Of a DNA stretch of 64,000 nucleotides, positions 43,832-51,633 are shown piece by piece. A program made the position numbers and the translations under genes. Under the pieces are notes generated by a model. It did no database searches, was not told the DNA's origin, and saw nothing but the letters and a program-made list of their open reading frames with translations. The DNA is from Caproicibacter fermentans (GTDB lineage: Bacteria > Bacillota > Clostridia > Oscillospirales > Acutalibacteraceae), in the NCBI RefSeq assembly GCF_009746625.1, contig NZ_VWXL01000047.1:120066-184065 (forward strand). The letters are read 5' to 3'. Positions within the stretch are counted from its first letter, which is position 1. The number at the start of each line of letters is the position of its first letter.

Positions 43832-45094
43832 ATGAAGGTTGTCATTGATGGTTTAAACTGGATTGCAGGCCTTGGGCCCATGTGTATGATGCCGATTATC
43901 ATGTTCGTGATCGGTCTGTGCATGAGGGTCAAACTCAGCACACTGCTAAAAAGCAGCATCACCACCGGCGTCGGTTTCTGCGGGGTTAATCTGATTATTA
44001 ACACATTTATCAGCGAGGTCGGCCCGAGTGTGACCGAAATGGTAAAGCGCTTCGGACTGCACACGGATATCATGGATGTGGGCTGGCCCGCGCGCGCCGC
44101 CGCCACCTGGGCGTATCCTTTGGCCGCGGTTGTCGTTTTCGTTATTCTGGGCCTGAATATCCTGATGCTTGTTTTGAAACTGACGAACTGCGTCATGGTC
44201 GATTTCTGGAGCTACAACCACTTTATCTTCTGCGCCGCCATCTGTTATTATGCTTCCGGCAGCGCCATTGTGGGCCTTGTTGCCGGCGCGGTCTGCGCGG
44301 CAATCACCTTTAAACTTGCGGACTGGACCCAGCCGGTCGTTGAGAAAGCGTTCGGATTACCCGGCGTCTCGTTCCCAACATCCAACAGCATCAGCTGGGC
44401 GCCGTTGGCTTATCTGCTCAATAAGCTGTATGACCGTATCCCCGGCCTGAATAAGGTAAACGCCGACCCGGAGTCCATTCAGAAGAAATTCGGCGTTTTG
44501 GGTGAACCTCTGATGATCGGAACAATTCTTGGCGCGGCTTTCGGCATTTTGGGCGGCAACGATGTGGGCGGCGTTCTGAAAGTCGCCATGTATACCGCCG
44601 CGACCATGGTCCTGACACCGAAGATGATGCAGGTTCTGATGGAAGGCCTGATCCCTTTCGCGGACGCAATTAAAGAATTGCTGAACAGCAAATTTGCCGG
44701 CAATAACTTTCATATTGGAATCGACGCCGCTCTGACCATTGCGAATCCAAGCTGCATCGCGGTCGGCATCCTGATGGTTCCGACCACTATTCTTCTGGCG
44801 GCCGCCCTGCCCTTTAACCGTTTGCTGCCAATTTCGGATATCGCCTATCAGGCCATGTGGCTTTCCGCTTATCCGGTGGCTTTCAGCAAGGGCAACGTGG
44901 TGCGCAGCTACATCTCATGTGTAATTTTTACCTGCATAATGCTTTTTATCGCCACTGCTCTGGCCCCTGTTCACACGTCACTTGCGGTTGCGGGCGGCTA
45001 CAACCTTGCGGGTGCATCGCTTGTATCGACAGAGGACGCCGGAACCCATTTGCTTTCTTACCTGCTGAACCTAATTTCCGGACTGTTCCATTAA
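43832..45094 (+). CDS. PTS galactitol-type EIIC permease
   Basis: 420 residues, about ten helices, family EIIC-GAT. LGPMCMMPIIMFVIGLCMRV near the start, WAYPLAAVVVFVILGLNILML and FWSYNHFIFCAA are characteristic of the family. GGAGG lies before ATG 43832. It brings the substrate in with concomitant phosphorylation; galactitol itself is unlikely because no galactitol-phosphate dehydrogenase or tagatose kinase/aldolase gene is present. Confidence 0.93.
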   Translation: MKVVIDGLNWIAGLGPMCMMPIIMFVIGLCMRVKLSTLLKSSITTGVGFCGVNLIINTFISEVGPSVTEMVKRFGLHTDIMDVGWPARAAATWAYPLAAVVVFVILGLNILMLVLKLTNCVMVDFWSYNHFIFCAAICYYASGSAIVGLVAGAVCAAITFKLADWTQPVVEKAFGLPGVSFPTSNSISWAPLAYLLNKLYDRIPGLNKVNADPESIQKKFGVLGEPLMIGTILGAAFGILGGNDVGGVLKVAMYTAATMVLTPKMMQVLMEGLIPFADAIKELLNSKFAGNNFHIGIDAALTIANPSCIAVGILMVPTTILLAAALPFNRLLPISDIAYQAMWLSAYPVAFSKGNVVRSYISCVIFTCIMLFIATALAPVHTSLAVAGGYNLAGASLVSTEDAGTHLLSYLLNLISGLFH

Positions 45095-45120
45095 CAGCTT
45101 TTAAAACAACATATTTAAAC

Positions 45121-45148
45121 CCGGACGGCGTAAAACTGCGCTGTCCGG
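45121..45148 (+). other. Intercistronic hairpin between EIIC and dehydratase genes
   Basis: CCGGAC and GTCCGG pair, extended by an inner CG/CG. No U-run. Probably sets relative expression or mRNA stability within the operon. Confidence 0.5.
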
Positions 45149-45173
45149 CTTTCCTGTTAACCGGGAGGTAACT

Positions 45174-46319
45174 ATGAAAATCACTGGAATTACCGTGTAC
45201 AAAGTAAAACCACGCTGGATTTTTGTCAAACTCAGCACCGACGAGGGCATCGACGGTTGGGGCGAGATGATTTCCGGCACCAAAACAGAAACTGTTGTCG
45301 CAGGCGCCAAGGAGATGGGGGAATATCTCGTAGGGCGGAATCCTTTTGAGATCGAGCGCCTGTGGCAGGAGCTGTATAAATCCTTTTTTCGCGGCGGCCC
45401 GATTAACGGCACGATTGTATCGGGGCTTGAAATGGCGCTGTGGGATATCAAGGGGAAATTCTGCAAACTGCCCGTTTACGAATTCCTCGGCGGAAAAGCG
45501 CGTGACCGCATTAAAGTGTATTCCTGGGTTGGCGGCGATCGCCCGGATGATGTGGCACGTGAAGCGATAGACCGCAAGAACCGAGGATTCGACGCGGTGA
45601 AAATGAATGCGACGGAAGAACTGCACTACATCGACTCCTTCGCAAAGGTGCAAGCCGTTGTGGACCGCGTGGCTTCCATTCGAGAAGCCTGCGGCTATGA
45701 TTTCGGCATCGGCGTCGATTTTCACGGACGCGTCCACAAGCCGATGGCGAAGGTGCTGGCTCATGAACTGGAGCCTTATAAGCTGATGTTCCTGGAGGAA
45801 GTCGTTCTGCCGGAAAACGAAGAAGCCTTTCGCGAGGTTGCGCTGCACGTTTCCACACCGCTTGCCACCGGAGAGAGGCTAACCAGTCGCTGGCAGTACA
45901 AAAACTTGTTTCAAGAGGGCATAATCGACATTATTCAACCGGATGTGGCAATGGTGGGCGGCATTTTGGAAACCAAAAAAATTATTTCAATGGCGGAAGC
46001 CTTCGATATGGCGGCGGCTCCTCACGCACCCTACGGCCCGATTGCTCTTGCAGCCACGCTTCAGGTGGACGTCTGTTCTCCCAATGTGTTTATTCAGGAG
46101 CAAAGCCTTGGCATTCATTACAACAGGGGATTTGATCTGCTCGATTTTGTGAAAAACAAAGACATATTTCAATATAAAGACGGTTTTGTGGAAGTGCCGG
46201 AGAAGCCGGGCCTCGGCATAGAAATAGATGAGGAAACGGTCAAAAAAGTGGCCGCGGAAGGGTTGCGTTGGACAAACCCCAAGTGGCACAATTACGATGG
46301 TACTATGGCGGAATGGTAA
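45174..46319 (+). CDS. DgoD-like dehydratase, enolase superfamily
   Basis: 381 residues, almost the length of E. coli galactonate dehydratase and similar along its length. N-terminal capping domain KITGITVYKVKPRWIFVKLS; metal ligands in GVDFHGRVHKP (Asp; the following His is the DgoD general acid), MFLEEVVLPENEE (Glu) and LATGERL (Glu); general base His in AAPHAPYGPIALAATLQ; C-terminal WRNP-like WTNPKWHNYDGTMAEW. Dehydrates an aldonate to a 2-keto-3-deoxy acid. Because a PTS imports the substrate and no KDGal kinase is near, the substrate may be the 6-phosphate, a departure from classical DgoD. Confidence 0.9.
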   Translation: MKITGITVYKVKPRWIFVKLSTDEGIDGWGEMISGTKTETVVAGAKEMGEYLVGRNPFEIERLWQELYKSFFRGGPINGTIVSGLEMALWDIKGKFCKLPVYEFLGGKARDRIKVYSWVGGDRPDDVAREAIDRKNRGFDAVKMNATEELHYIDSFAKVQAVVDRVASIREACGYDFGIGVDFHGRVHKPMAKVLAHELEPYKLMFLEEVVLPENEEAFREVALHVSTPLATGERLTSRWQYKNLFQEGIIDIIQPDVAMVGGILETKKIISMAEAFDMAAAPHAPYGPIALAATLQVDVCSPNVFIQEQSLGIHYNRGFDLLDFVKNKDIFQYKDGFVEVPEKPGLGIEIDEETVKKVAAEGLRWTNPKWHNYDGTMAEW

Positions 46320-46354
46320 AGTCACAAAGAGCTGTTCCGGAAGGAGGAAAAACC

Positions 46355-48076
46355 ATGTTTCTGGGAATCCCCGTTTCACCGGGCATCGCGATCGGTATGC
46401 CATTGCTCTATGAGCCTTTTGTTCCCGGGCCTTGGCAGAAAAAGGTAGAAAAAGGCCGCGTGGAAGATGAGTTGCGGCGGTTCGAGGACGGTCTTGCCGC
46501 CGCCGAAAAAGAACTGGAAAAAATCTGCTCCGGAATGAAAAAGAACGACCCGGAAAAGGCAAAGATTTTCGACGCTCACAAAGATATGTTATGCGACGCA
46601 GCAATCGGCGAAGAAATTCGGCAAAACATATCAAATTCCTTTTCGGCACAGGAAGCCGTTTATCAGGTTTTCGGTGCCTACGCCAAACAGGTGGCTCAGG
46701 CGCCCGATCCCGTCATCCGAGAAAGAAGCGCCGACCTTCTGGATGTGCGGATAAGGCTGCTTCGGTGCATGCAGGGAGTGCCGGAACGGGACCTTTCCGC
46801 GCTTGAGAAGCCCGTCATCCTTGTTGCACATGATTTGTTACCCTCCGACACGGCGTCGCTGGACCCCCAAAAAATTCTTGCGGTCCTTACCGAAGACGGC
46901 AACACAACCAGCCACAGCGCAATTATCGCGCGCAGCTACGGAATTCCGGCGGTACTCGGCATTGCCGGAATCACCGGGAAAGTTCAGCCGGGCAATTTGG
47001 TCGTTGTGGATGCGACGCAAGGCAAAATTTTGTTGGACCCGGACGAGACGCTGCTGCAAGCATACAGGGAAAAAGAAGCGCGGTTTAACCGGCGGCGGGA
47101 ACTTACGCGCGCGTGGATAACGGCGGAACCCAGAATGAAAGACGGAGAGCGGGTCCATATTGAGCTGAATATAGGCCGGGCCACTCCTCAGGAACTGGCG
47201 CAGGCCGATAGCCTAGACGGCGTAGGGTTGTATCGCACGGAATTTCTCTATATGGGCCGAGACACGCTTCCAAGTGAAGAAGAGCAGACAGTGGCTTATT
47301 CGCGAGTGCTTCAGGCATTTCAGGGGAAGCCGGTTACCATTCGTACTCTCGATGTCGGCGGGGATAAAAAGCTGGATTGTCTGGAGCTGCCGGCTGAAGA
47401 AAATCCCTTTCTCGGCGTCCGCGCGCTCCGCCTGTGCTTCGAATATCCCGACCTTTTCATGACGCAACTGCGGGCCATGCTGCGCGCGAGCATCCATGGG
47501 GAACTATGGCTGATGTTCCCTATGGTGGGAGGCCTTTCCGATCTACGCCGCGCAAAAGAATTTCTCCAGAAGGCGAAAGAAGAGTTGGACCGTAGCCACA
47601 TTCCTTATGCGGATAACATAAAAGTCGGCATCATGGTCGAAATTCCATCGATTGCACTCATGGCTGATAAGGCGGCGCGGGCGGCGGATTTTGCCAGCAT
47701 AGGCACAAATGACCTGATGCAGTATACTATGGCGGCGGACCGGATGAATCCGAAGGTAGGCCAGTACTGCCGGATGTATGACCCCGCGCTGTTTCGTCTG
47801 ATACGTCTGGCGGCGGACGCGTTTCGCGCGGAGGGCAAACCCGTCGGTGTTTGCGGAGAGATGGGCGGAGACCCGCTCGCCTCCGTCGTTCTGCTAGGAC
47901 TTGGCATACGCCGCCTCAGCATGGGGCTATCGAATGCGGCGCAGATCAAAAAGAACATTTGCGCCATGGACGCACGGCGCGCCGCCGAGTTGGCGCAATC
48001 GGTCTGTGAAATGGACACGGCGGAGGAAGCGCAGGTGTATTTAAAAAGACAGCTTGCAGATTTTCTGCCGGAATAA
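46355..48076 (+). CDS. ptsI: PTS enzyme I (phosphoenolpyruvate-protein phosphotransferase)
   Basis: 573 residues. N-terminal HPr-interacting domain, phospho-His in GNTTSHSAIIARSYGIPAV, and the PEP-binding TIM barrel with GLYRTEFLYM, FRTLD-like IRTLDVGGDKKL, GIMVEIPSIALMA, FASIGTNDLMQYTMAADR and the active Cys in GVCGEMGGD. First component of the PTS chain. ATG 46355 follows AAGGAGG. Finding EI and HPr inside a substrate-specific operon points to a dedicated set. Confidence 0.95.
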   Translation: MFLGIPVSPGIAIGMPLLYEPFVPGPWQKKVEKGRVEDELRRFEDGLAAAEKELEKICSGMKKNDPEKAKIFDAHKDMLCDAAIGEEIRQNISNSFSAQEAVYQVFGAYAKQVAQAPDPVIRERSADLLDVRIRLLRCMQGVPERDLSALEKPVILVAHDLLPSDTASLDPQKILAVLTEDGNTTSHSAIIARSYGIPAVLGIAGITGKVQPGNLVVVDATQGKILLDPDETLLQAYREKEARFNRRRELTRAWITAEPRMKDGERVHIELNIGRATPQELAQADSLDGVGLYRTEFLYMGRDTLPSEEEQTVAYSRVLQAFQGKPVTIRTLDVGGDKKLDCLELPAEENPFLGVRALRLCFEYPDLFMTQLRAMLRASIHGELWLMFPMVGGLSDLRRAKEFLQKAKEELDRSHIPYADNIKVGIMVEIPSIALMADKAARAADFASIGTNDLMQYTMAADRMNPKVGQYCRMYDPALFRLIRLAADAFRAEGKPVGVCGEMGGDPLASVVLLGLGIRRLSMGLSNAAQIKKNICAMDARRAAELAQSVCEMDTAEEAQVYLKRQLADFLPE

Positions 48077-48097
48077 TAAGGAAAAAGGAGCCTATCC

Positions 48098-48367
48098 ATG
48101 TACGAGAAAACAACTAAAATTATTAATCCGACCGGGCTGCATGCCCGTCCGGCTTCCGATTTTGTAAAAGCAGCGGGAAAGTATAAGTCCGAAATTACTG
48201 TTTCCAACCTGGAAAGCGGCGTTTCATGCAGCGCCAAGTCGATCATCATGATTTTAACGCTTGGCCTTGCGAATGGTAACCGTGTAAAAATCAGCGCGGA
48301 AGGCGAGGACGAACGAAAGGCCGTCGAAGGTCTTGTCGCCCTGATCGATTCCGGCATAGGGGAATAA
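48098..48367 (+). CDS. ptsH: HPr phosphocarrier protein
   Basis: 89 residues. Phospho-His in NPTGLHARPAS (His about 15) and the regulatory Ser region CSAKSIIMILTLG (Ser about 46). It relays phosphate from EI to EIIA and probably to the PTS domains of the upstream activator. The Ser-46 context is conserved, so HPr kinase control is possible. Confidence 0.95.
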   Translation: MYEKTTKIINPTGLHARPASDFVKAAGKYKSEITVSNLESGVSCSAKSIIMILTLGLANGNRVKISAEGEDERKAVEGLVALIDSGIGE

Positions 48368-48665
48368 AGACAAAAAACAGTTTGGATGAAAAGCCTTTTT
48401 TGTCATACGAAAACTCCCGGTTATGAGAAAAGCTTTGGCATTGAATAATTCCAGCCTAAAATTTGAGGATGGTGGTGTGTTGCCCCTAAAATGCTGACAT
48501 CATCCGCATTGATGAATTTTCCGTAGCAGCGGCTGTATGCCGCTGCTCACCTATTCCCGGATTTTGATGAATAAACGGTAGAAAAAGATACAGTGTCGCG
48601 GTAAAATATAGTAGAAGCTATTCGGGGCTTCTGTCCTATAAATCGGAATTTGAGAGGAAAAATGA
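48368..48665. other. Intergenic stretch after HPr gene
   Basis: A weak A/T-rich inverted repeat GACAAAAAA/TTTTTTGTC follows the HPr stop and may serve as terminator. GCAGCGGC/GCCGCTGC forms a hairpin near 48528-48548 without T-run. No gene seen. Confidence 0.4.
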
Positions 48666-49403
48666 ATGGATAGAATCGTGGCTTCTCAATTGGCATCTGA
48701 CTACTGCTGCACGTTTGGAGACGTATTGAACGGTACAAACATATTTACCGTTTTCCACGCTTCCGAAGGACAACGAAGATTTGATGATGACGGTAAATGT
48801 TTTCTAAAAATCGCCGCGGCAAACGGGAAAATCCTTTGCTGCGGACGTGAAGATATTATATCTGTCCTCTCCAAAGAATTAAAAAATGCTGACGGCCAAT
48901 GGTTTATGGAAGCAAAAGCACTTGCAAAACTGAATAAAATGATTTCCGATTACGGTTTTCACATCAAACAAGCGCATCCGTTTTTCGTCGCGGCTGAAAA
49001 GACTATCGTTACAGCGAATGATTTCGATATAGTATGGTATACGCAAGATGAAATTTTACAATTTGCTGGCGACAGCAGATTTGATGAAGCTTTTGCCTTT
49101 AGTAAAACCGCACCGGATGTTCTCGGCGCTGCGGCATATCGGGATGGCCGCATAGTGGGAATGTCGGGAGCAAGCAGCGACAGTCCGAAAATGTATCAAA
49201 TAGGCATCAATACCATACCGGAAGCCAGAGGAAACGGCATAGGCACTGCGCTTGTAGAAATACTGAAAAACGCAGTGCTTGATAAGGGAATATTGCCGTT
49301 TTACGGAACCGCGCTTTCGCATATCGCATCACAGCGTGTCGCTATAAAAGCGGGTTTCTTACCAGCATGGGCTGAGCTTATCACGGAACAGGACAGTAAC
49401 TGA
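48666..49403 (+). CDS. GNAT-family N-acetyltransferase
   Basis: 245 residues. The C-terminal half carries the acetyl-CoA motif TIPEARGNGIGTALVEILKN (about 180-199) and a final ALSHIASQRVAIKAGFLPAW. The N-terminal half is a domain without motif I recognise, a layout found in the larger GNAT proteins. Substrate unknown. Confidence 0.8.
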   Translation: MDRIVASQLASDYCCTFGDVLNGTNIFTVFHASEGQRRFDDDGKCFLKIAAANGKILCCGREDIISVLSKELKNADGQWFMEAKALAKLNKMISDYGFHIKQAHPFFVAAEKTIVTANDFDIVWYTQDEILQFAGDSRFDEAFAFSKTAPDVLGAAAYRDGRIVGMSGASSDSPKMYQIGINTIPEARGNGIGTALVEILKNAVLDKGILPFYGTALSHIASQRVAIKAGFLPAWAELITEQDSN

Positions 49404-49451
49404 CAAATTCCCGTTTCTCGGGTTGAACACATAATTGAATATTCCGTACAT

Positions 49452-49489
49452 AGCCGATTGGTTTCTGCCAGTCGGCTTATTTTTTTTTG
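49452..49489 (+). terminator. Terminator after GNAT gene
   Basis: AGCCGATTGG and CCAGTCGGCT pair (one G-T) around TTTCTG, followed by TAT and eight or more T. Confidence 0.88.
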
Positions 49490-49502
49490 AGGAGGAAAGC
49501 TT

Positions 49503-49595
49503 ATGCCGAGTAATATGCAGGCTCTGGCACAGATGGCGACCACGCGGCAACACAGGAAGCTGATACGGAACGGGTTTGTGCGGCGGCATCCTTAA
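49503..49595 (+). pseudogene. N-terminal scrap of a conjugative-element helicase-like protein
   Basis: After GAGGAGG the reading MPSNMQALAQMAT is like the start of the large ArdC/helicase-like proteins of Tn1549-type elements. The similarity lasts 13 residues and the frame closes soon after. A short match, taken together with the recombinase remnant next to it. Confidence 0.35.
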
Positions 49596-49664
49596 CACGG
49601 GCGGACGGAAGCGGGTTCCTATAAGTGTAAATACGCTTGTTTGACTGCCGGAAAGGAGGCTGCT

Positions 49665-50101
49665 TTGGAACAGTCAAACAGCAAAAAGCACGTGATCAAT
49701 ACCGCCGCCCTGTATTGCGGATTGAGCCGCAACGATAATCTGGGCAGCGAGCCCACCAGCATCACCGATCAGAAAAACCTGCTGAAAAAGGTGGCAAGGG
49801 GAAGACTATGCCGATCCCTTGTTTTTCGTTGATGATGGGATCAGCGGTACGACGCTCGACCGTCCCGATTTTCATCAAATGATAAATTCAAGCAGATTAC
49901 ATTTCGGCTGTTCATGTGAAAGACCTCTCCCGCCTCGGGCGCGGTTATCTGAAAGCAGGCTATTATACCGAAGTATTTTTCCCCGCCCACGATATATGGC
50001 TGCTTGCCGTTTCGGACGGCATGGACAGCGACGAGGGCGACACCGAATTTACTCCGTTCCGCAATATCATGAATGACAGAATGTTATGCCGTATGATTTA
50101 G
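49665..50101 (+). pseudogene. Large serine recombinase (TnpX/Tn4451 type), frameshifted and truncated
   Basis: TTG 49665 after AAAGGAGG opens NTAALYCGLSRNDN with the catalytic Ser region. The homology then changes frame twice: LFFVDDGISGTTLDRPDFHQ (frame of 49819) and ADYISAVHVKDLSRLGRGYL, AVSDGMDSDEGDTEFTPFRN (frame of 49916). It breaks off after NIMN, about 130 residues in, so recombinase and zinc-ribbon domains are missing. The remnant abuts the Fic gene of the opposite strand. Confidence 0.82.
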
Positions 50102-50998
50102 ATACCAACGCAGCCGTTCTTCCACATACTCCGCTACCATCTTGACCATGGGTGCCGCATTGTCGTCGCGATAAAAAGAATCAAAGCAATCATAGTACCG
50201 TCTGCGGTCCGCAAATTTTACATTAACAGGAGGATAACCGTTTTGCATCAGGAACAAATTCAGAATCAACCGCCCGGTACGGCCGTTGCCGTCAACAAAA
50301 GGATGAATCCCCTCAAATTTCAGATGAAACAGCGCTGCACTCTCAATGGGGTGCAGTTTTTTATTATCAAATTCCGCAGCGAGTTTCTCCATCAACTCCG
50401 GCACCATTACGGGATCGGGCAGCTCATGGAAAGCGCCCATAATCCGCACTGGAATACGCCGGTAAACGCCACGGTCTTCCGGTCCGTCCATTAGTACCAG
50501 CGTGTGAATCTGTTTAATAATGGATTCAGAGAAGGTTCCCTTATTCTGTACAAACTCCTGTACATAAAGGAACGCATCCCGGTGACCGACCGCTTCCATA
50601 TGATCCTTCAACGGTTTTTTATCAATGGTGACACCTTCCAGAACAAGCGCGGTTTCCCGCAAAGTCAGGGTGTTGCCCTCAATCGCATTGGAGTTATAGG
50701 TGTATTCCACCATAAACTCGTCACGCAGACGCTGAAGTTCTCCAGAAGTCAGCGGACGGCGTTGATCCAACTGCTCTTTCAAACCGTCAATTCTGGCGAA
50801 CGAAGGGGCATATTTCCTTGGAATATCTTTATGTCGCGTCCTGCGCCTGTCGGCAGGCTTCACCGCGTCCGCAGGAATCCGGTAAGACCTTCCCTCTCTC
50901 ACTACACCGAGAATCTCCCCCTGCCCGCAAAGCACTCGAACACGACGGTCGGAAATTCCCCATTGTTCCGCTGCCTGCCCTACACTGATATAATTCAA
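50084..50998 (-). CDS. Fic-domain protein with N-terminal HTH
   Basis: 304 residues. N-terminal excisionase-like HTH (ISVGQAAEQWGISDRRVRVL), linker, then Fic domain with the complete active site HPFVDGNGRTGR (about 216-227) and the inhibitory motif SNAIEGN at about residue 101, which places it in the self-inhibited class with the inhibitory helix N-terminal to the Fic core. It should transfer AMP or a similar group to a target protein. Start TTG 50998 is supported by AGGAGGTGATCT. The last codons use sequence that overlaps the recombinase remnant. Confidence 0.93.
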   Translation of the reverse strand: MNYISVGQAAEQWGISDRRVRVLCGQGEILGVVREGRSYRIPADAVKPADRRRTRHKDIPRKYAPSFARIDGLKEQLDQRRPLTSGELQRLRDEFMVEYTYNSNAIEGNTLTLRETALVLEGVTIDKKPLKDHMEAVGHRDAFLYVQEFVQNKGTFSESIIKQIHTLVLMDGPEDRGVYRRIPVRIMGAFHELPDPVMVPELMEKLAAEFDNKKLHPIESAALFHLKFEGIHPFVDGNGRTGRLILNLFLMQNGYPPVNVKFADRRRYYDCFDSFYRDDNAAPMVKMVAEYVEERLRWYLNHTA

Positions 50999-51633
50999 AA
51001 CAGATCACCTCCTGATTTTCAACAATTTCATTATACGCCGCTATCGGAATAATATGCAATATAAATCTGTAATTTTGCATGATATTGTTCCGAATAGTAT
51101 GATGAAAATATACAGTCTCATTTTATTGTAAGGGCGTTCCTTGAAAACTATCCTAAGAATCATTCCTGCGTGCGGTAAAATAAATTGCAAATAAAGCTGA
51201 TGTCATAATAAGAACTGATAATAATGTCCATCTGAACTCTATTCTTTATCAAACAAACCCCTACATCCCGCGTCGTCGGTCACAAACCCGTATCCCTTCG
51301 CCTATTCCGGGAAAACAGATACTCACGGCTTTTATCTGGGTCGAGATAAATACGAAAGCTAATACACCCTCCGCAATTCAATTTTTAAAAAAGAACACGG
51401 CGGCTTTGAATGTTTATTTCAAAACCGCCGTTAGACATTGTTGTTCTAAAAGGCACAGCCATACCACCGCCAAAACAACAGCCTTATTACCGTTGGAGGG
51501 TACAAAATGTATATTATCGGAAAGTATTAGCTGCACAGTGATACATGCGATAGGATAGTGCGAATAGTGCTGTCATCCTCGATGATTCGGATTTTCCGTA
51601 TATCTTTCATTGCTCACCACGTTTTGATACACT
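50999..51633. other. Gene-free stretch between Fic and ABC genes
   Basis: No intact gene; frames are short. It contains the terminator of the ABC operon and looks like degraded accessory DNA. Confidence 0.4.
51385..51430 (-). terminator. Terminator of the leftward ABC operon
   Basis: CGGCGG-c-TTTGAA and TTCAAA-a-CCGCCG pair; on the minus strand a T6 run follows. About 200 bases past the permease stop. Confidence 0.7.

Noticed and set aside
43832..45094. Galactitol utilisation as the PTS role
   Set aside because: No galactitol-1-phosphate dehydrogenase, tagatose-6-phosphate kinase or class II aldolase; dehydratase and KDPG aldolase instead.
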